Shown: piece by piece, positions 1 to 11,153 of the stretch
Layout of the letters: each line of letters opens with the position of its first letter
Position numbering within the stretch: the first letter of the stretch is position 1
Assembly (NCBI GenBank): GCA_027946555.1
Contig: JAPEVC010000008.1
Coordinates: forward strand, 62,001 to 126,000
Length of the DNA stretch: 64,000 nucleotides
Direction: 5' to 3'
From: Gnomoniopsis sp. IMI 355080
Lineage: Eukaryota; Ascomycota; Sordariomycetes; Diaporthales; Gnomoniaceae
Program-made: the position numbers and the translations under genes
Notes under the pieces: model-generated
The model's database searches: none
What the model saw: the letters and a program-made list of their open reading frames with translations, nothing else
What the model was told of the DNA's origin: nothing

Positions 1-89
1 TTGAGCAGGACGGCTTGAAGCCTCAACGTTTGTTCGACCCACTGATACATCAACCCAACCTCAACCTCATCGCGATCAAGCCATAATCG

Positions 90-304
90 GTGAGTACTGC
101 TGTCCATTCCATTCTCGACTTGCCTCGAATTTCAATCGCAAGATATACCGCGCCCGACCGATTTTTGGCGGTGACGCTCGACCAACCACGCACGTTTTCG
201 ACCCCACCGAAAACCGACCTCAATTCAATCAACCCACCGCACGATCGACCCTCAACGAAGGCTAGAAATTTTCCAAATACTGACCACCTCTCTTTCATCT
301 ACAG
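90..304 (+). other. Probable 5'UTR intron of RPS23
   Basis: A GTGAGT donor at 90 is followed by an ACTGAC branch-like site near 277 and a pyrimidine-rich tract ending in CTACAG at 304, ten bases before the RPS23 start codon. Introns in the 5' leader are common in fungal ribosomal protein genes. Nothing in this stretch reads as protein that joins RPS23, so I treat it as a leader intron of 215 nt. The real transcription start may lie left of base 90 or outside the window. Confidence 0.6.
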
Positions 305-313
305 CCAGTCAAA

Positions 314-899
314 ATGGGAAAGGGTCAGCCTAGAGGTCTCAACGCCGCGCGTAAGCTGCGCACCACCCGTCGCGAGCAGCGATGGGCCGATGATGGATTC
401 AAGAAGCGAGCCCTCGGCACCGCCTTCAAGTCCTCGCCCTTCGGAGGTTCCTCCCACGCCAAGGGCATCGTCCTCGAGAAGGTCGGTGTCGAGGCCAAGC
501 AGCCCAACTCCGCTATTCGCAAGTGTGTCCGTGTCCAGTTGATCAAGAACGGCAAGAAGGTCACTGCTTTCGGTACGAGCCAGCTCCAATCCCCCAGATC
601 TGATGGACCCGTCTTTGCGAAAGCCTATAAAGGAGAAGCCACAGAAGGGCTGCGGTTTGGCGACAACGCAGGGCAACAACGGTTGAATGATGTGGGCTGA
701 CATGACGTGACTGCATTTAGTGCCCAACGACGGTTGCCTGAACTTCGTGGACGAGAACGACGAGGTGCTCCTGGCTGGTTTCGGTCGCAAGGGCAAGGCC
801 AAGGGTGATATTCCCGGTGTGCGATTCAAGGTTGTCAAGGTCTCTGGTGTCGGTCTGCTTGCTCTGTGGAAGGAGAAGAAGGAGAAGCCCCGTTCTTAA
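314..899 (+). CDS. RPS23: 40S ribosomal protein uS12 (S23)
   Basis: Universal small-subunit ribosomal protein of the decoding centre. Exons 314-572 and 721-899, with a 148-nt phase-1 intron (GTACGA...TTTAG), give 145 residues, the usual eukaryotic length. The N-terminus starts [16 protein letters not shown], the loop [15 protein letters not shown] and the conserved [16 protein letters not shown] stretch right after the splice are hallmarks, and the protein ends KEKKEKPRS as in yeast. The PNS of the KQPNSAIRK loop carries the proline that is hydroxylated in other eukaryotes. It is convergent with COQ2, about 320 bases away. Near certain. Confidence 0.98.
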
Positions 900-1221
900 G
901 CGGTATTGCAGGGGACGAGCGGACGACAGTGGAAGGACACAAAAACTTCAAGGAAATGGCTGCTTTCGGGATTTCACGGCGTCAACAGTGTTTTGCTCTC
1001 ATCGGCATCTTCACAAATCAGGCAAGGGGGATCTGATATTTCCTTGGTAGATATGATCGACGAATAAAGGGATCATCGCCACGAGCAAACAACCAAACAA
1101 CCAAGGTACACGGCAGCAGGATGGATGGAGTGACGAGCAGCGAAGATGATTTTGGGTGAGACCAATACTCCAGGGTTCGATTATGCCTTCATGGTATATT
1201 CGTGGAGACGATACAGATGGT
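900..1221. other. Intergenic region between convergent genes
   Basis: Short spacer holding the 3' ends of RPS23 (plus) and COQ2 (minus). I see no gene. Frames open across it are short and have no family resemblance. An AATAAAG at about 1063 could be the RPS23 polyadenylation signal. Confidence 0.6.
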
Positions 1222-2460
1222 CTACTTATCGCCTCGCAAGTCCTCGGACTCCTGGATGTATCTCAATGTGTAATCTAGTGCGAGCCCTCCGCTGATCACA
1301 CCACCAGTAATCCAACACCCATTCACAAACCACCACCAGCAGTCCTTGACACTCCTCAGATCAACGTTCTTGATCATGTATCCCAATGTAACCGCCGCAC
1401 CCCCACAGCTTCCTATAAAAAATGCCGGTCCAGCTCCGGCTGCCACGCCTGCAGCAGCGAGAAAACCCAACTGTGTGACGGCAAGCCCCACAAGGAGTCG
1501 TTTTGACTGGTCGTGCGCCAGGGCAATGCTTTTGATACCCGCCTTGACATCATCCTTCGAGTCCATGTGCGCATAAATAAAATCATACAGCACCGTCCAC
1601 GCCACATTTGACCCGTACAAACACGCCGCAGCCGTCAAAGCTGCACTATTAGCCAGCAAATCCACCCCTAGTGCTGGGAAACCCATCATGGCCCCCCACG
1701 AGAACGTTAACCCCAGCACAAATTGCGGGTAGTACGTGACTCTCTTCGCCAGCGGGTAGCTTGCCACGAACAGCAGGCTTGGCGTGGCGTAGAAGAAACA
1801 CTCGATTGGGAACTGGAGCAGCACTGCGAGACCAGTGAGTAGTTGGGCACCCGTAAAGACCAGCGCGTTGAATGGTGTGACGGCACCACGGGCTATTGGC
1901 CGGAGGCGTGTCCGGGAAACGTGGGGGTCGAGGTTGCGGTCCCAGAGGTCGTTGATTGTGCAGCCTGCACCGCGCATAACAAGGGCACCGGTGAAGAAGA
2001 GCGCGGTGGTGCCGACGACCGTGAGGGGTGGCGCCATGGGGGTTGCGAGGGGTGCGGCGAGCAGGGTCGAGAATAGACATGGGAGAAAGAGGTAGTAAGT
2101 GCCGGTGGGCTTGTCGAGGCGGACGAGTTCGGCGTAGGGAACCCAGGAGGAGGGAAGATGGGCGAGGAGACCGGTCGTGGGAGGTGAGTATCCAGTAGGA
2201 AGGTCGGCTTGTGGCTTCTCACTCTTCAAAGTTGACTGTGAGGCCGGAGCAGGTATTGGCCTCTTGACGCTTTGAGAGAAGAATGCTCTCAACACAGGTT
2301 CGCCCCGGGTGAGTGAGAGTCGTGGTTGGCCGCATTGAGACGTAGGCCTCAAAAAACCCCGTGCGCTACATCTCGTAACTTTGAGGGACGAGGTAAGGCT
2401 GGACCCCATGCAAGCAGACACCCTCGTGCGCACCACTCTTGAAGCCCATCGCGTACTCAT
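1222..2460 (-). CDS. COQ2: 4-hydroxybenzoate polyprenyltransferase, mitochondrial
   Basis: UbiA-family integral membrane enzyme that attaches the polyprenyl tail to 4-hydroxybenzoate in ubiquinone synthesis at the mitochondrial inner membrane. Single exon, 412 residues, ATG at 2460. The first ~60 residues are Arg/Ser-rich and free of acids, as a mitochondrial presequence should be. The first Asp-rich prenyl-diphosphate/Mg site is NDLWDRNLD (170-178), and the second is YAHMDSKDD (about 296-304). About eight hydrophobic helices follow one another from residue 125. Both motifs match COQ2 rather than COX10. The head faces the JmjC gene across about 740 bases, so the two may share a promoter region. 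Confidence 0.96.
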   Translation of the reverse strand: MSTRWASRVVRTRVSACMGSSLTSSLKVTRCSARGFLRPTSQCGQPRLSLTRGEPVLRAFFSQSVKRPIPAPASQSTLKSEKPQADLPTGYSPPTTGLLAHLPSSWVPYAELVRLDKPTGTYYLFLPCLFSTLLAAPLATPMAPPLTVVGTTALFFTGALVMRGAGCTINDLWDRNLDPHVSRTRLRPIARGAVTPFNALVFTGAQLLTGLAVLLQFPIECFFYATPSLLFVASYPLAKRVTYYPQFVLGLTFSWGAMMGFPALGVDLLANSAALTAAACLYGSNVAWTVLYDFIYAHMDSKDDVKAGIKSIALAHDQSKRLLVGLAVTQLGFLAAAGVAAGAGPAFFIGSCGGAAVTLGYMIKNVDLRSVKDCWWWFVNGCWITGGVISGGLALDYTLRYIQESEDLRGDK

Positions 2461-3203
2461 AGCTGCTTATGGGACTTCTTTATGCTGTCTGCGCTGCGCA
2501 TCCGGTCAGCTTGATTTCTCTCAAAGCTACATTACATCAGCAGTGTCTGCAAGGCAAGAACGAAGGGAGATGAATTGTGATAATATGAAAGCCGAATTGC
2601 AGCACACTCGAACTTATAGGACAGACATGAGCACATTTCGTTGTTTGTGATCACGCTGGGAATTCTCCATCCACGCACGACGCGACAGAAAATCGCAAAT
2701 AAGACAGAATTCTTACCTCAACTTCCCAAGGCCCCTTCAGTCTTCTGAGGCTTTACCTTCAAGTAGCCTTCAAGGTCACCGCATCTCGACTTGTGATCAA
2801 TACAGTTGCACAATTCAAGAAGGTGCTTTCAACTTTGCATTTTCAGGGTCCAGGTACCTTACAAAAACCTACTGCGTCAAAGTGCTCAATCCCTGTCGCC
2901 CAACGGAGCTAGGGAGCATTTATTATTTGGGCCAATCCCACCGCTTCCAATCGCTCCCGCGCGTCCAACGCGACAATCAAATTAACTCCCGGCCAACAAC
3001 CTTCAGGGCTGCTTTTGACGCTGCGAAGCTTCATCCCATCGTCTCTCCCAGCCCACGCGATCACAAACTTCTACTCTTCAACGTCTAGCATCGCGAAGGC
3101 ATCGAAGAGGAGCACGCCAATCATGCACTGAGTCGCGGCTTTCGTCGCATTGCACTCAGCCTTTGCGCGATCAAGCCTTACGACAAAGCGAGCACACTTC
3201 AAG
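2461..3203. promoter_or_regulatory. Divergent promoter region of COQ2 and the JmjC gene
   Basis: A 743-base spacer between two divergent start codons. No open frame in it looks coding. A TTG-initiated extension of the JmjC frame exists at 3150, but the first true ATG in that frame is at 3204 and has an A at -3. I do not recognise specific factor sites. Confidence 0.5.
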
Positions 3204-6200
3204 ATGCGTACCGCGCCACATCCACAGGCGAAGTTCGATCCACTACCGCCGGATCTGGATCTGCAAGGTCTCGTCGACCGGACGCCTAACTTCGAGTTCG
3301 CTCAGCGTATTCCCGCCTCCAAGATCAGGAGACTAGAGTTTGAGAAGCTTGTCTGGTACCAAGTTATCAAGCAGGGGAAGCCACTCGTTATCGAAGGTTG
3401 GCAGAGCAAGCTGCCGAACTCTCTCTTCAGTCCCCATTTCTTGGAGGCCAACTACAACAAGAAACGTGAGTCCACCAAGCTCTGCTAAGAACGCTCGTCT
3501 TGCTTGGCGCTGATATGCTGACCGTTGCTGCAGAGGAGGATGTTCGCGACATCAACGCTCAGGCTAACATACCTATGACGATGGGTCACTACCTCCGTTC
3601 TATGCGACAGCTTGCCGACCAATGGACCCCAAGCAACTTTCGAGACGAACGAAGACAACGCCTGTATCTGAAGGATATCGACTGCCCGCCTGAGTGGTAC
3701 GAATACCTCCGAAAGATCATGCCACCCGGCCTTTTCTATTGGAACGAGAACGTCGAGGATCATGGCGGCCCCAAAGATGACAATCTCTTTATGGACGAGA
3801 AGACTGCGGCGCCGGCGGGAGATCTCATGAGCAACCTTCCGGAAGAAATGCGCGCCCAAAATCTGATGTGTTACATTGGACACGAGGGCACATACACTCC
3901 AGCACATCGCGAAATGTGCGCGTCCTTGGGTCAGAATATCATGGTGGAGGCATCGGCCAACGAAAATGGCGAGAAGGAAGGCAGTTCCATCTGGTTCATG
4001 ACCGAGACCAAAGACCGTGAGGTCGTTCGAGAGTACTTCCTGTCCATGCTTGGTCACGACGTCGAGATCGAGAAACACTTTGCCCAAATCAACGCTTGGA
4101 AGAAGGCGAATTTTCCAGTCTACATTGTGGAGCAGAAAGTCGGAGATTTCATCCTCATCCCACCTCTGGCACCCCATCAAGTCTGGAATCGTGGCACCAG
4201 AACTATGAAGGTCGCATGGAATCGAACCACGGTCGAAACTCTGGACTTCGCCCTGCATGAGGCTCTCCCTAGGGCACGACTCGTTTGTCGAGATGAGCAA
4301 TACAAAAACAAAGCAATTGTCTACTTCTCTCTGAAGAAATATTATGACATGTTGAAGAACGCGGCAGACTCGCAAATGTCATGGCTTATGGGCGAGGAGG
4401 TCGGCAAAGATTCGGCAAGGCTTACACAACTCAAAAAGGACTTCAAAAAGCTGCTTCAGCTCTTCACAGAGATGCTGGTGGATGAGGTATTTGTGCGCAA
4501 AGAGAAGAATGTCGAGATGATTCCTTTCGATTCGTGCATTACTTGTTCGTATTGCCGCAGCAACATTTTTAATCGATTCTTGACCTGCCCGCATTGTGTG
4601 CGAGAACTCATTGGCGGCGCACAAGATACATACGACATTTGTATGGAGTGTTATGCCATGGGTAGATCATGTCTCTGCGTCTCCGGGCTCAGGTTCTGCG
4701 AGCAGTGGGACTGGTCTGAACTTATTGACAACTACGACGCTTGGCGAAGTATGGTCATATACAATGACGGTTTTGTGGACGTAGACTCATCACCGCCACC
4801 TTTGGAGATTGCTCGCATGAGGATTGGCAGGAAGTCCCTGGCTCAAATCTGTCAGGAGCAGCTGGGTAGACGGCCATTCAACGATATCACAAAGCTCGAC
4901 AAGGAGCCTTCTCCAGAGCCTGAAGAACCAGTCGTAGTCGACGAGAATGGCAATGTGAAGAAACCGAGGCGGAAGAAGAAGAAGGGTGATGTATACAAGT
5001 GCCATACTTGTGTTCACAAAGATTACACCTATCGCTTAGCGTTTTGCACCAACCCTGGCTGCAATCAGGCATACTGTTTTGGTGTTCTATACCGAGCTTT
5101 CGACATGATGCCGCAAGAGGTTCTTCAGGCAGAGTGGTGGCAATGCCCGAAGTGTCAAGGGATTTGCAACTGTGGCAGTTGTCGCAGGACGGGCAGCACA
5201 ATTCCATACGAACCCAAAAACACATATATCGGTCACGACACACGCGCTGTCGCGGACGACCGCAGTCAGGAAATTCTTGTCGACTTTCGAATGCACAATT
5301 TGAATTGGCTCAAGGCAGCTGGTGATGAAAGTCGTAACCATAACAGTAAACGCATTCAACGTCTCCGACAGGAGGCTGATGCTGAGAAGAACAAGGATCA
5401 AGACGTGGTAGGCGCTCTGGCAGCCGGGGCTCAACAGAACGAAATTGCAGACCAGAGTCAAGCAGCTGCCATCGAAGGCCCTGTCGACGCTGGTGACGCT
5501 CCTCTTCAGCAAACACCACAGGTTGGCGATGCTGGTCTCGAGCAGCTCCCTGATCCGAATGCTTCCCTGTATCCAGAAGAAATGCAGTATCCAGTGCCTC
5601 CTGGCGCAGAGAGAAGACTGGGTATCGGTTATTACGAGCAGGACGATGCTCCTGACAAGATTCTATTCGATCATTACGAGGAGCCTACAGAGGAACCTAC
5701 GTTCGACCAAGAGTCCGAATTCGTCAAGAAGTCGTTACGCGCAGCCAAGCGCCGAGCCAGACAAGAAGACGACAATGACCCAGATTTCGTTGCAGGCAGA
5801 TCGCATAAAAAGAAAAAGAAAATCGACAGAGCACCTGCTCCAGATGCTCTACAAAATTTGGACCCTGCTCTTCTTGGCGTCGGTGACGTGTCTATGGTGG
5901 ATGCACCTACTGCAGATAGCGAGGCACCTGAGCTCCAAGGCAATGACAAGCCTGAGAACCATCAGGATCAAAATCAGGACCAAGATCCGGACTTGAGACG
6001 GTCCTCCGATCCCAAAATCCCAACGTTGCGGCCAACGAGGCCCAAAGTGTCTTATGCTGATGAGGAAGACATTGAGGAATTCAACGAGGTCTTGCCTATC
6101 AAGCCGAAGAAGGCGGTAGCGGCACCTCAGCCCGCTGCACACGCATCTACGGATCCCCTTGACCTCGCCGCAGAAGCGATGCGTGCCATTACGAACGCCT

Positions 6201-7499
6201 CAGCCCTTGAGACTCCACAGCCGCAGAAAAGGGGCCCGGGTAGGCCGCCAGGCAGGGGAAGACCACGGAGATCCGACGGGGCCGCTCGCAGCTCACCTGA
6301 GGCTGCCAAGTCTAACACATCCTCTCCACAAACGGGTTCGGGCAAGAGACGTGGCCGTCCGCCAAAGTCGTCTCTGGCTATCGAGTCGGTCTCCCTTGAT
6401 TGCGGACGATTCAACCTCGGCTCACGACGCAGCGATTGGGGAGCTTGAGCGAGAGCTCGCCAGGGAGCTCGATGACGGTGGTGATACGTATAGGGAGCCC
6501 TCGTCTGCACCTGCGCCTGCGCCTGCATCCCCGCCCGCATCCGTGCCTGTATCCGCGCCCGCACCAAAGCGAAGGGGTCGTCCACCGAAGAACAAGACCA
6601 CTGTTCCGACAGCAGAGAAACCAACTTCAACAAGGTCCACTCGAGGCACATCTGCCACTGCGGTCACGAGCGAGAAATTCATGTCTATGGCTGAGCGTAT
6701 GGCGCTTAGAGGCAAGAAGGTCAAGATCGGACAGCGGAAGGGTCGTAGAGATACGACAGAGCCTAGCAGCGGACAGCATCAAATCGCAGAGCCCAACGCT
6801 GTGAACGAAGCCGAGGTGGCAAATGATGAGCCACAAGAGGAGCCGCAAGAGCCAGCGCCGGAGCAAGAGCCATATCCAGAGGCAACACAAGAACCAGACG
6901 GGCCTGCCCAGGCCGACGATGACGGTGACGACGAAGATGGCGGATACGCGCCAATGTACAGCCCTGCAGACTCAGATGGTGACAGCGCGTTCGAGCCACC
7001 TCTTCCTGAATCTGCAGAACCCGGTAGCTCCGACGAAAAGCCTGGATCATGGCGACCAGTCAACAGTCGCTCTACTTCCAAAGCATCCCGCACAGCGCCT
7101 TCACTGTCCCGCATTCCAAGCGCAACGCTTCCGAACGGGGCCACCATCATAATGAAGGAGTCGCGCGATCCCTCAACTGACCCAGAGTTCGAGCCCCGGG
7201 AACCATCTCCGGCTCCGCTACCGCCCAAGCCAACGGGACCTACGATTGTGAGGATTGGTGATTCCGGAGATGAGGATGACTACAACTACTATAGCGACTC
7301 ATTCTCTGGCTCGGAGGCTGGTCAAACTGTCGACAACGACGACGACGACGACGACGATGATGATGATGATGATGATGACGACGACGACATACCCGCAAAG
7401 CCGGTTACTAAATCGATGCCGCGAGGCCGGATGGCTACACGGGGCGGGGGTATCAGGGGACGCGGCCGTGGACGCGGCAGGGGCCGGGGCCGGGTGTGA
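3204..7499 (+). CDS. JmjC protein with CDCA7-type zinc finger and AT-hooks
   Basis: Nuclear chromatin protein, probably a histone demethylase-like oxygenase. Exon 1 is 3204-3465; a 68-nt intron (3466-3533, branch GCTGAC) leads to exon 2. The JmjC core spans about residues 90-340, with candidate iron ligands H211, E213 (AHREM) and H302 (PHQVW). A Cys-rich block lies at 420-490. The zf-4CXXC_R1 finger lies at 574-640, with the signature CPKCQGICNCGSC. AT-hooks follow: RGPGRPPGRGRPRR (about 986) and GKRRGRPPK (about 1022). Near 6388 coding potential moves by one frame, and the new frame stays open to 7499 with a third AT-hook, acidic repeats, 17 consecutive Asp codons (7338-7388) and an RG-rich tail. 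Either a weak intron (6385-6463) or a one-base insertion at 6388/6389 explains it. Read unspliced, the protein stops at 6448 (1058 residues). Substrate is unknown. Confidence 0.85.
7338..7388 (+). repeat. GAC/GAT trinucleotide repeat encoding 17 Asp
   Basis: Seventeen consecutive Asp codons inside the acidic tail of the JmjC protein. The mixed GAC and GAT codons point to selection for the residues as well as to slippage. Confidence 0.9.
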
Positions 7500-7965
7500 C
7501 TTGGGTTACCTGCTCCAGTGTTGGTTTTAACGGCTAAAGCTGTTTATCTGAGGGATTCGTGAAGAGGTCTTATCCTCCCAAGGGGAAATCATATCAACAA
7601 CTACCTAGGTAGGCGAGCTCGCGGGCGTTTGTGGTCACTATGCCCCTGAAGGTAGACGTATTCAGTGCAATCGTCTGGATTGATGCTGCGTTTGTTTCCT
7701 GCGTCCGAAACTATGCCATGTCGCGCACCCTCTCGAAATCACTTGTATGATCCTTACCAACAATAGTCAAACCTCCTCTGCCGACCCTACTCATCACAAG
7801 CAAATATGCCCCAACCCTCAACTCCCAAAATGGTCATCGTGCGTCCGTGGCGGTACCGTATTCCTGGCTGCTTTTAACTTTTGATTGGTCGCGTCAATAT
7901 TCAAGCGTTGCACTCCGGCTCAATGGTTGTCCGTGGTATTATTTTGTTTTTGGTTTGGTGGTTCC
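7500..7965. other. Intergenic region between convergent genes, with palindrome
   Basis: Holds the 3' ends of the JmjC gene and of the small mitochondrial gene. The only notable element is a perfect 12-bp palindrome, CTACCTAGGTAG, at 7601-7612. No gene seen. Confidence 0.5.
7601..7612. repeat. Intergenic palindrome, CCTAGG core
   Basis: CTACCTAGGTAG is its own reverse complement. Its inner ten bases recur at 26842-26851 and 36754-36763, and partial versions lie at about 12347, 36648, 40158 and 44654, all outside coding sequence. Function unknown. Confidence 0.55.
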
Positions 7966-8473
7966 TTACATGGGGTCCTTGGTCGAGGTTCCGGACGAGG
8001 ACTTTTCCTCGGCGTGCTGCTTGGTACGCTCCTGCAATTTGCTGATGTCCTCGTGGGGCTGGCGGTCTGCTTTGACGGCTTCCTCGCCGTCCGAGGCGAG
8101 CTCGGGTTTCCAGTGACCCTTGCCCGACTTCTGCTTGGAAAGAGAATCTTGCTTGTGCTTGTCGTAGTCTTTGACATCTATGGACCGAGAATGTCAGCCG
8201 GTGGAAGCTTGATGGGGGGATTGTGGGCTGTGGATGTTTTCTGTGAAGGAGCTGGCCTTTTGCCGAGGTAAAGCCCAGTGTGGGCAAAATGGACAAGGCG
8301 ATGTGTGCGTCGCCCTTGTATCAGAGCCCGCTTCGTGGGTGTGGTTACATACCTCCTGACGACTCCTTAATCTGGTGGGATGAGGACACCGCGAAGCCCC
8401 TTCGAAGTGCCGGGGTAGCAGCGGTGGTTGGTCGCAGCGCCAATGCTGATCGGAGGAAGAGTCTTGAGGCCAT
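7966..8473 (-). CDS. Small mitochondrial protein of unknown function
   Basis: Two exons, 8473-8353 and 8177-7966, flank a 175-nt phase-1 intron (GTATGT...CCATAG) and encode 110 residues. Neither exon stands out as a long open frame, but the joined protein is coherent. A start of MASRLFLRSALALRPTTAAT, rich in Arg/Ser/Ala and without acidic residues, looks like a mitochondrial presequence ending near RRGFAVSSS. A charged, Lys/Glu/Gln-rich helical part follows, with GKGHWKPELASDGEEAVKAD and a tail EEKSSSGTSTKDPM. I recall short proteins with this KGHWKPELAS motif in other filamentous fungi, but no assigned function. Convergent with the JmjC gene. Confidence 0.85.
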
Positions 8474-9329
8474 GATGGTATGGTGAGAGGTGTGAAAGTG
8501 GTGTTGAGCTCCTGCGATCGGTGGGAAGGGTGATTTTGAGAGGTCTGAGAATCAATTGATGAGATGGAAAGTTCGCGTCTGGTGTTTCTCGTACTTTAAC
8601 AGAATGTGCTCGGCAGATGGATGGAGCTCTACGTTTTGAGGTCGGACAAAGGGGAAAGAAAGCTGTTGGACTTAACCTAGGGTATCGAATCGAGGACAGG
8701 GAGGGTGTGCAATATGATGTCATCATTGTCTATTGTGATGACGGCTAGCCAGGGCCGTGGCTGACTTTCAAGGCACTGCTACTGGTGGAGAGGGTGACGA
8801 TCTATTTCATGTTCTGCAATCCTGGCGACTGTTCTTGGTATTCGGGTCAATCTTTCCCATTCTTTCTCGATCTTTCCCTCGCCTGTTGCTTGATATTGGG
8901 TTTGTGTGGCAAGTCCCCCCAGATCTGGGCAACAGCTCTTTCACATGCTCTGGGCATCCCTGTCTAAAAAAAGAGCCGCAATTTGACTACACCCCATTGA
9001 TTTGAGTATTTACCCAGTCCATTTTCTTTTCCAGCGCCATCAATTGTTTATGAGCAAAGTGATTCTGATCCTCCTGAAGCCTCAATTGTCACTTGTTGTT
9101 AGCAGTCGGGACAGAGATGAGTATGCTGGAAAAGGGGAAGGTATCTAGAGCTTACCTAGCTATTACCTTTGCCTCGCAACTGAGTGGAGAAAATGCGATG
9201 TTACCATAGACAGGATAACATACTGATCATGCCTGGTTCTGTCTTGGTTCAGAACTGTTTTTGGACTGGGTGCATGTCTCATCATATGCATCGACGAGTG
9301 GGCTAGTGGCCCTCATGCCAACAAGTCTG
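8474..9329. other. Intergenic region, no gene seen
   Basis: Contains the promoter of the small mitochondrial gene and the 3' flank of the first BTB gene. Open frames are short and unrelated to anything I recognise. TACCTAG-like half palindromes occur near 8675 and 9157. Confidence 0.5.
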
Positions 9330-10308
9330 TCACCATGGACCAAAGTGAGGAGACTCGAGATGGGACCATGCGTTGAGCATGAAACTGCTGCAATAGCCCA
9401 CTGTACACTCAAACCCCCTGCAGCAATCCCTTGCTGCCACACCCAACAATTCTCTGAAGATACACTGCATAAGCTCATCTGAGATGGCTGCAAGTGCTTC
9501 CTCTGCTTTGTCGTCGCAACCTTCGTACCCCCCATTGCAAACACCATAGCCGTCTGCAGATGCATATGCCTCATCGGTTCTCCATGACTGCTTTGATGAG
9601 GTTCCCAATGAGAATGCCATGGACTTGACAACCAGTTCATGCATCTTTGATGCAGGTAGGATGTTCTCTTGGAACTCGTCCAGCGCGCCGGTATCCTGTG
9701 CAATTGTGAAGAAGGAATGGGAGTTGCTGTGGAGCCTTGCGTAGACGTTCACAATGATAGCGTCTTGAAAGTCCTCGATCAGATATTTCTGGCCGAAAGT
9801 GTAGATCTCAAAGAGTTCCTTGAGCGAAAGGGGGTCCAAGAGATAAGTGAAGTTCTTGACACCGACATGGGCGGCATAGAGCCACTTGACCATACAGCCA
9901 AACAGTCTGGGACTGTCTTCGGGCAGATCAGCTTGCCCAATGCTGGCCTCCTTGAAATCATTATTGAAGAGCTTGCTGAAGAAGCTGTTTTTTGCCACAC
10001 TGGACAAGACATGCTCGTGGATCGTGTACTTGACGCGCTTTGGTCCAACAAAGATGTACACAATGCGGTCGCCGAAGTCGTCGCTTCACGGAGTCAGCTT
10101 TGTGGTTGATGGCAAGGAAATGTAATTCGAGTACTTACGCTGTTTGGTCATCCTCGCAATCTGAAGTCGAGCAGTCAGATGCTGCATTCTCAGTCTCGTT
10201 GGCAATGCTCTGTACAACAGCCTCCACGCTTCCTGAATCATCTGCACCAGACGCTTCTTGTGGGGCAGGAGGGACTGCAGACGAGTCCGAAAAGTTGTAG
10301 TCGGCCAT
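9330..10308 (-). CDS. BTB/POZ domain protein (paralog 1)
   Basis: Two exons, 10308-10139 and 10083-9330, with a 55-nt phase-2 intron (GTAAGT, branch GCTGAC), give 307 residues. Residues 1-57 are a Ser/Asp/Glu-rich leader. The BTB fold begins just after the splice with DDFGDRIVYIFVG, then IHEHVLSSVAKNSFFSKLF and LPEDSPRLFGCMVKWLYAA, the typical first half of a BTB domain. The YTFGQKYLIEDFQDAII stretch is the usual helix that follows in this fungal family. BTB proteins mostly dimerise or recruit substrates to cullin-3, but no second domain is recognisable here, so the role is unknown. It is the first of three related genes on this strand. Confidence 0.9.
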
Positions 10309-10937
10309 GTTCTCTTTGCAGCAGGGTGCAGGTGCCTGGGGTTTCGAGAAGTGACTGGACGTCGCTGTCTTGAGTTTGGGAAAGAGTTGAGAAGGAAGAG
10401 AAAAGAAGATTAGGTTTCTCAGCAAGAAGTTCAATTGAAATATTGGCAGAGATAGCGGGGTCAAATGTGAAATTAGGAACGGCTGGAAGTGAAGAAAAGT
10501 CGCACATGCAGCAGGAGGTGAATTCCTGCTTATTTAGCTGCCCACCCAAGTCCGTCAGAGAGCCAAAAAGCAACTGAAGTTCCAGTGATCATTTGGTGAA
10601 ATACACTGGTTTGAGAGGGAGCATGTGATTCATAACTGGGTGTGTACCAAACAAAGTGGACCTGCACCTAGAGGAATTAAATTCCCGGGTTTTTAAACAA
10701 ACCACATAGCTGGAATTATAAAGTCGAATAGATCACACAAAAAGTTGTGCACATCTTATTCTTTTCCTGTTTCAAAGCAGTATGATACACAGTGTACTCT
10801 CATCGATGCTCATATCTCATCCCCTCCCCTCCTCCAGACCAGAACTCCAATGACATCTACATTGATTCTTCAACAGAGCCAAGCTTTAATCCTCCGTCTC
10901 AATTGACAGCCGCCAGTGTCTTCATGAAGGCGAAGCG
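10309..10937. other. Intergenic region between BTB paralogs 1 and 2
   Basis: About 630 bases with the promoter of paralog 1 (a TATAAAG-like stretch near 10718) and the 3' flank of paralog 2. No gene seen. Confidence 0.45.
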
Positions 10938-11153
10938 TCACCCGTACCGACGTTGTGCCCATACTACGCATCTTTCCGTGGGTGGCCTTTCCTCTGCAGC
11001 ACATTTCTCTGCATCCACCTTTTCCATGACCTCTGCGCGAAGACTGACCGGCATTCTTTCGATGTCCGTAATCCCCACGCTGACAATGATCCAACTGACC
11101 AGCAAATGACGCACGTCTTCGGAAGTCTCGGCATTGGCGATGGATTCCTCGAA
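10938..11153 (-). pseudogene. C-terminal part of BTB paralog 2 beyond an in-frame stop
   Basis: Directly after the TAG at 11156-11154 the same frame stays open for 71 codons to a TGA at 10940-10938. It reads as sensible protein (FEESIANAETSEDVRHLLVS, then an acidic helix), which lines up with the post-BTB helices of paralogs 1 and 3. Without the stop the protein would be about 330 residues, close to the 307 and 313 of its paralogs. I infer a nonsense mutation. A 33-nt intron (GTTGCA...CTGTAG) that removes the stop is conceivable but too short for this genome. Confidence 0.6.

Noticed and set aside
3150..3203. Upstream extension of the JmjC protein
   Set aside because: It begins at TTG, not ATG; the first ATG with a good context is at 3204.
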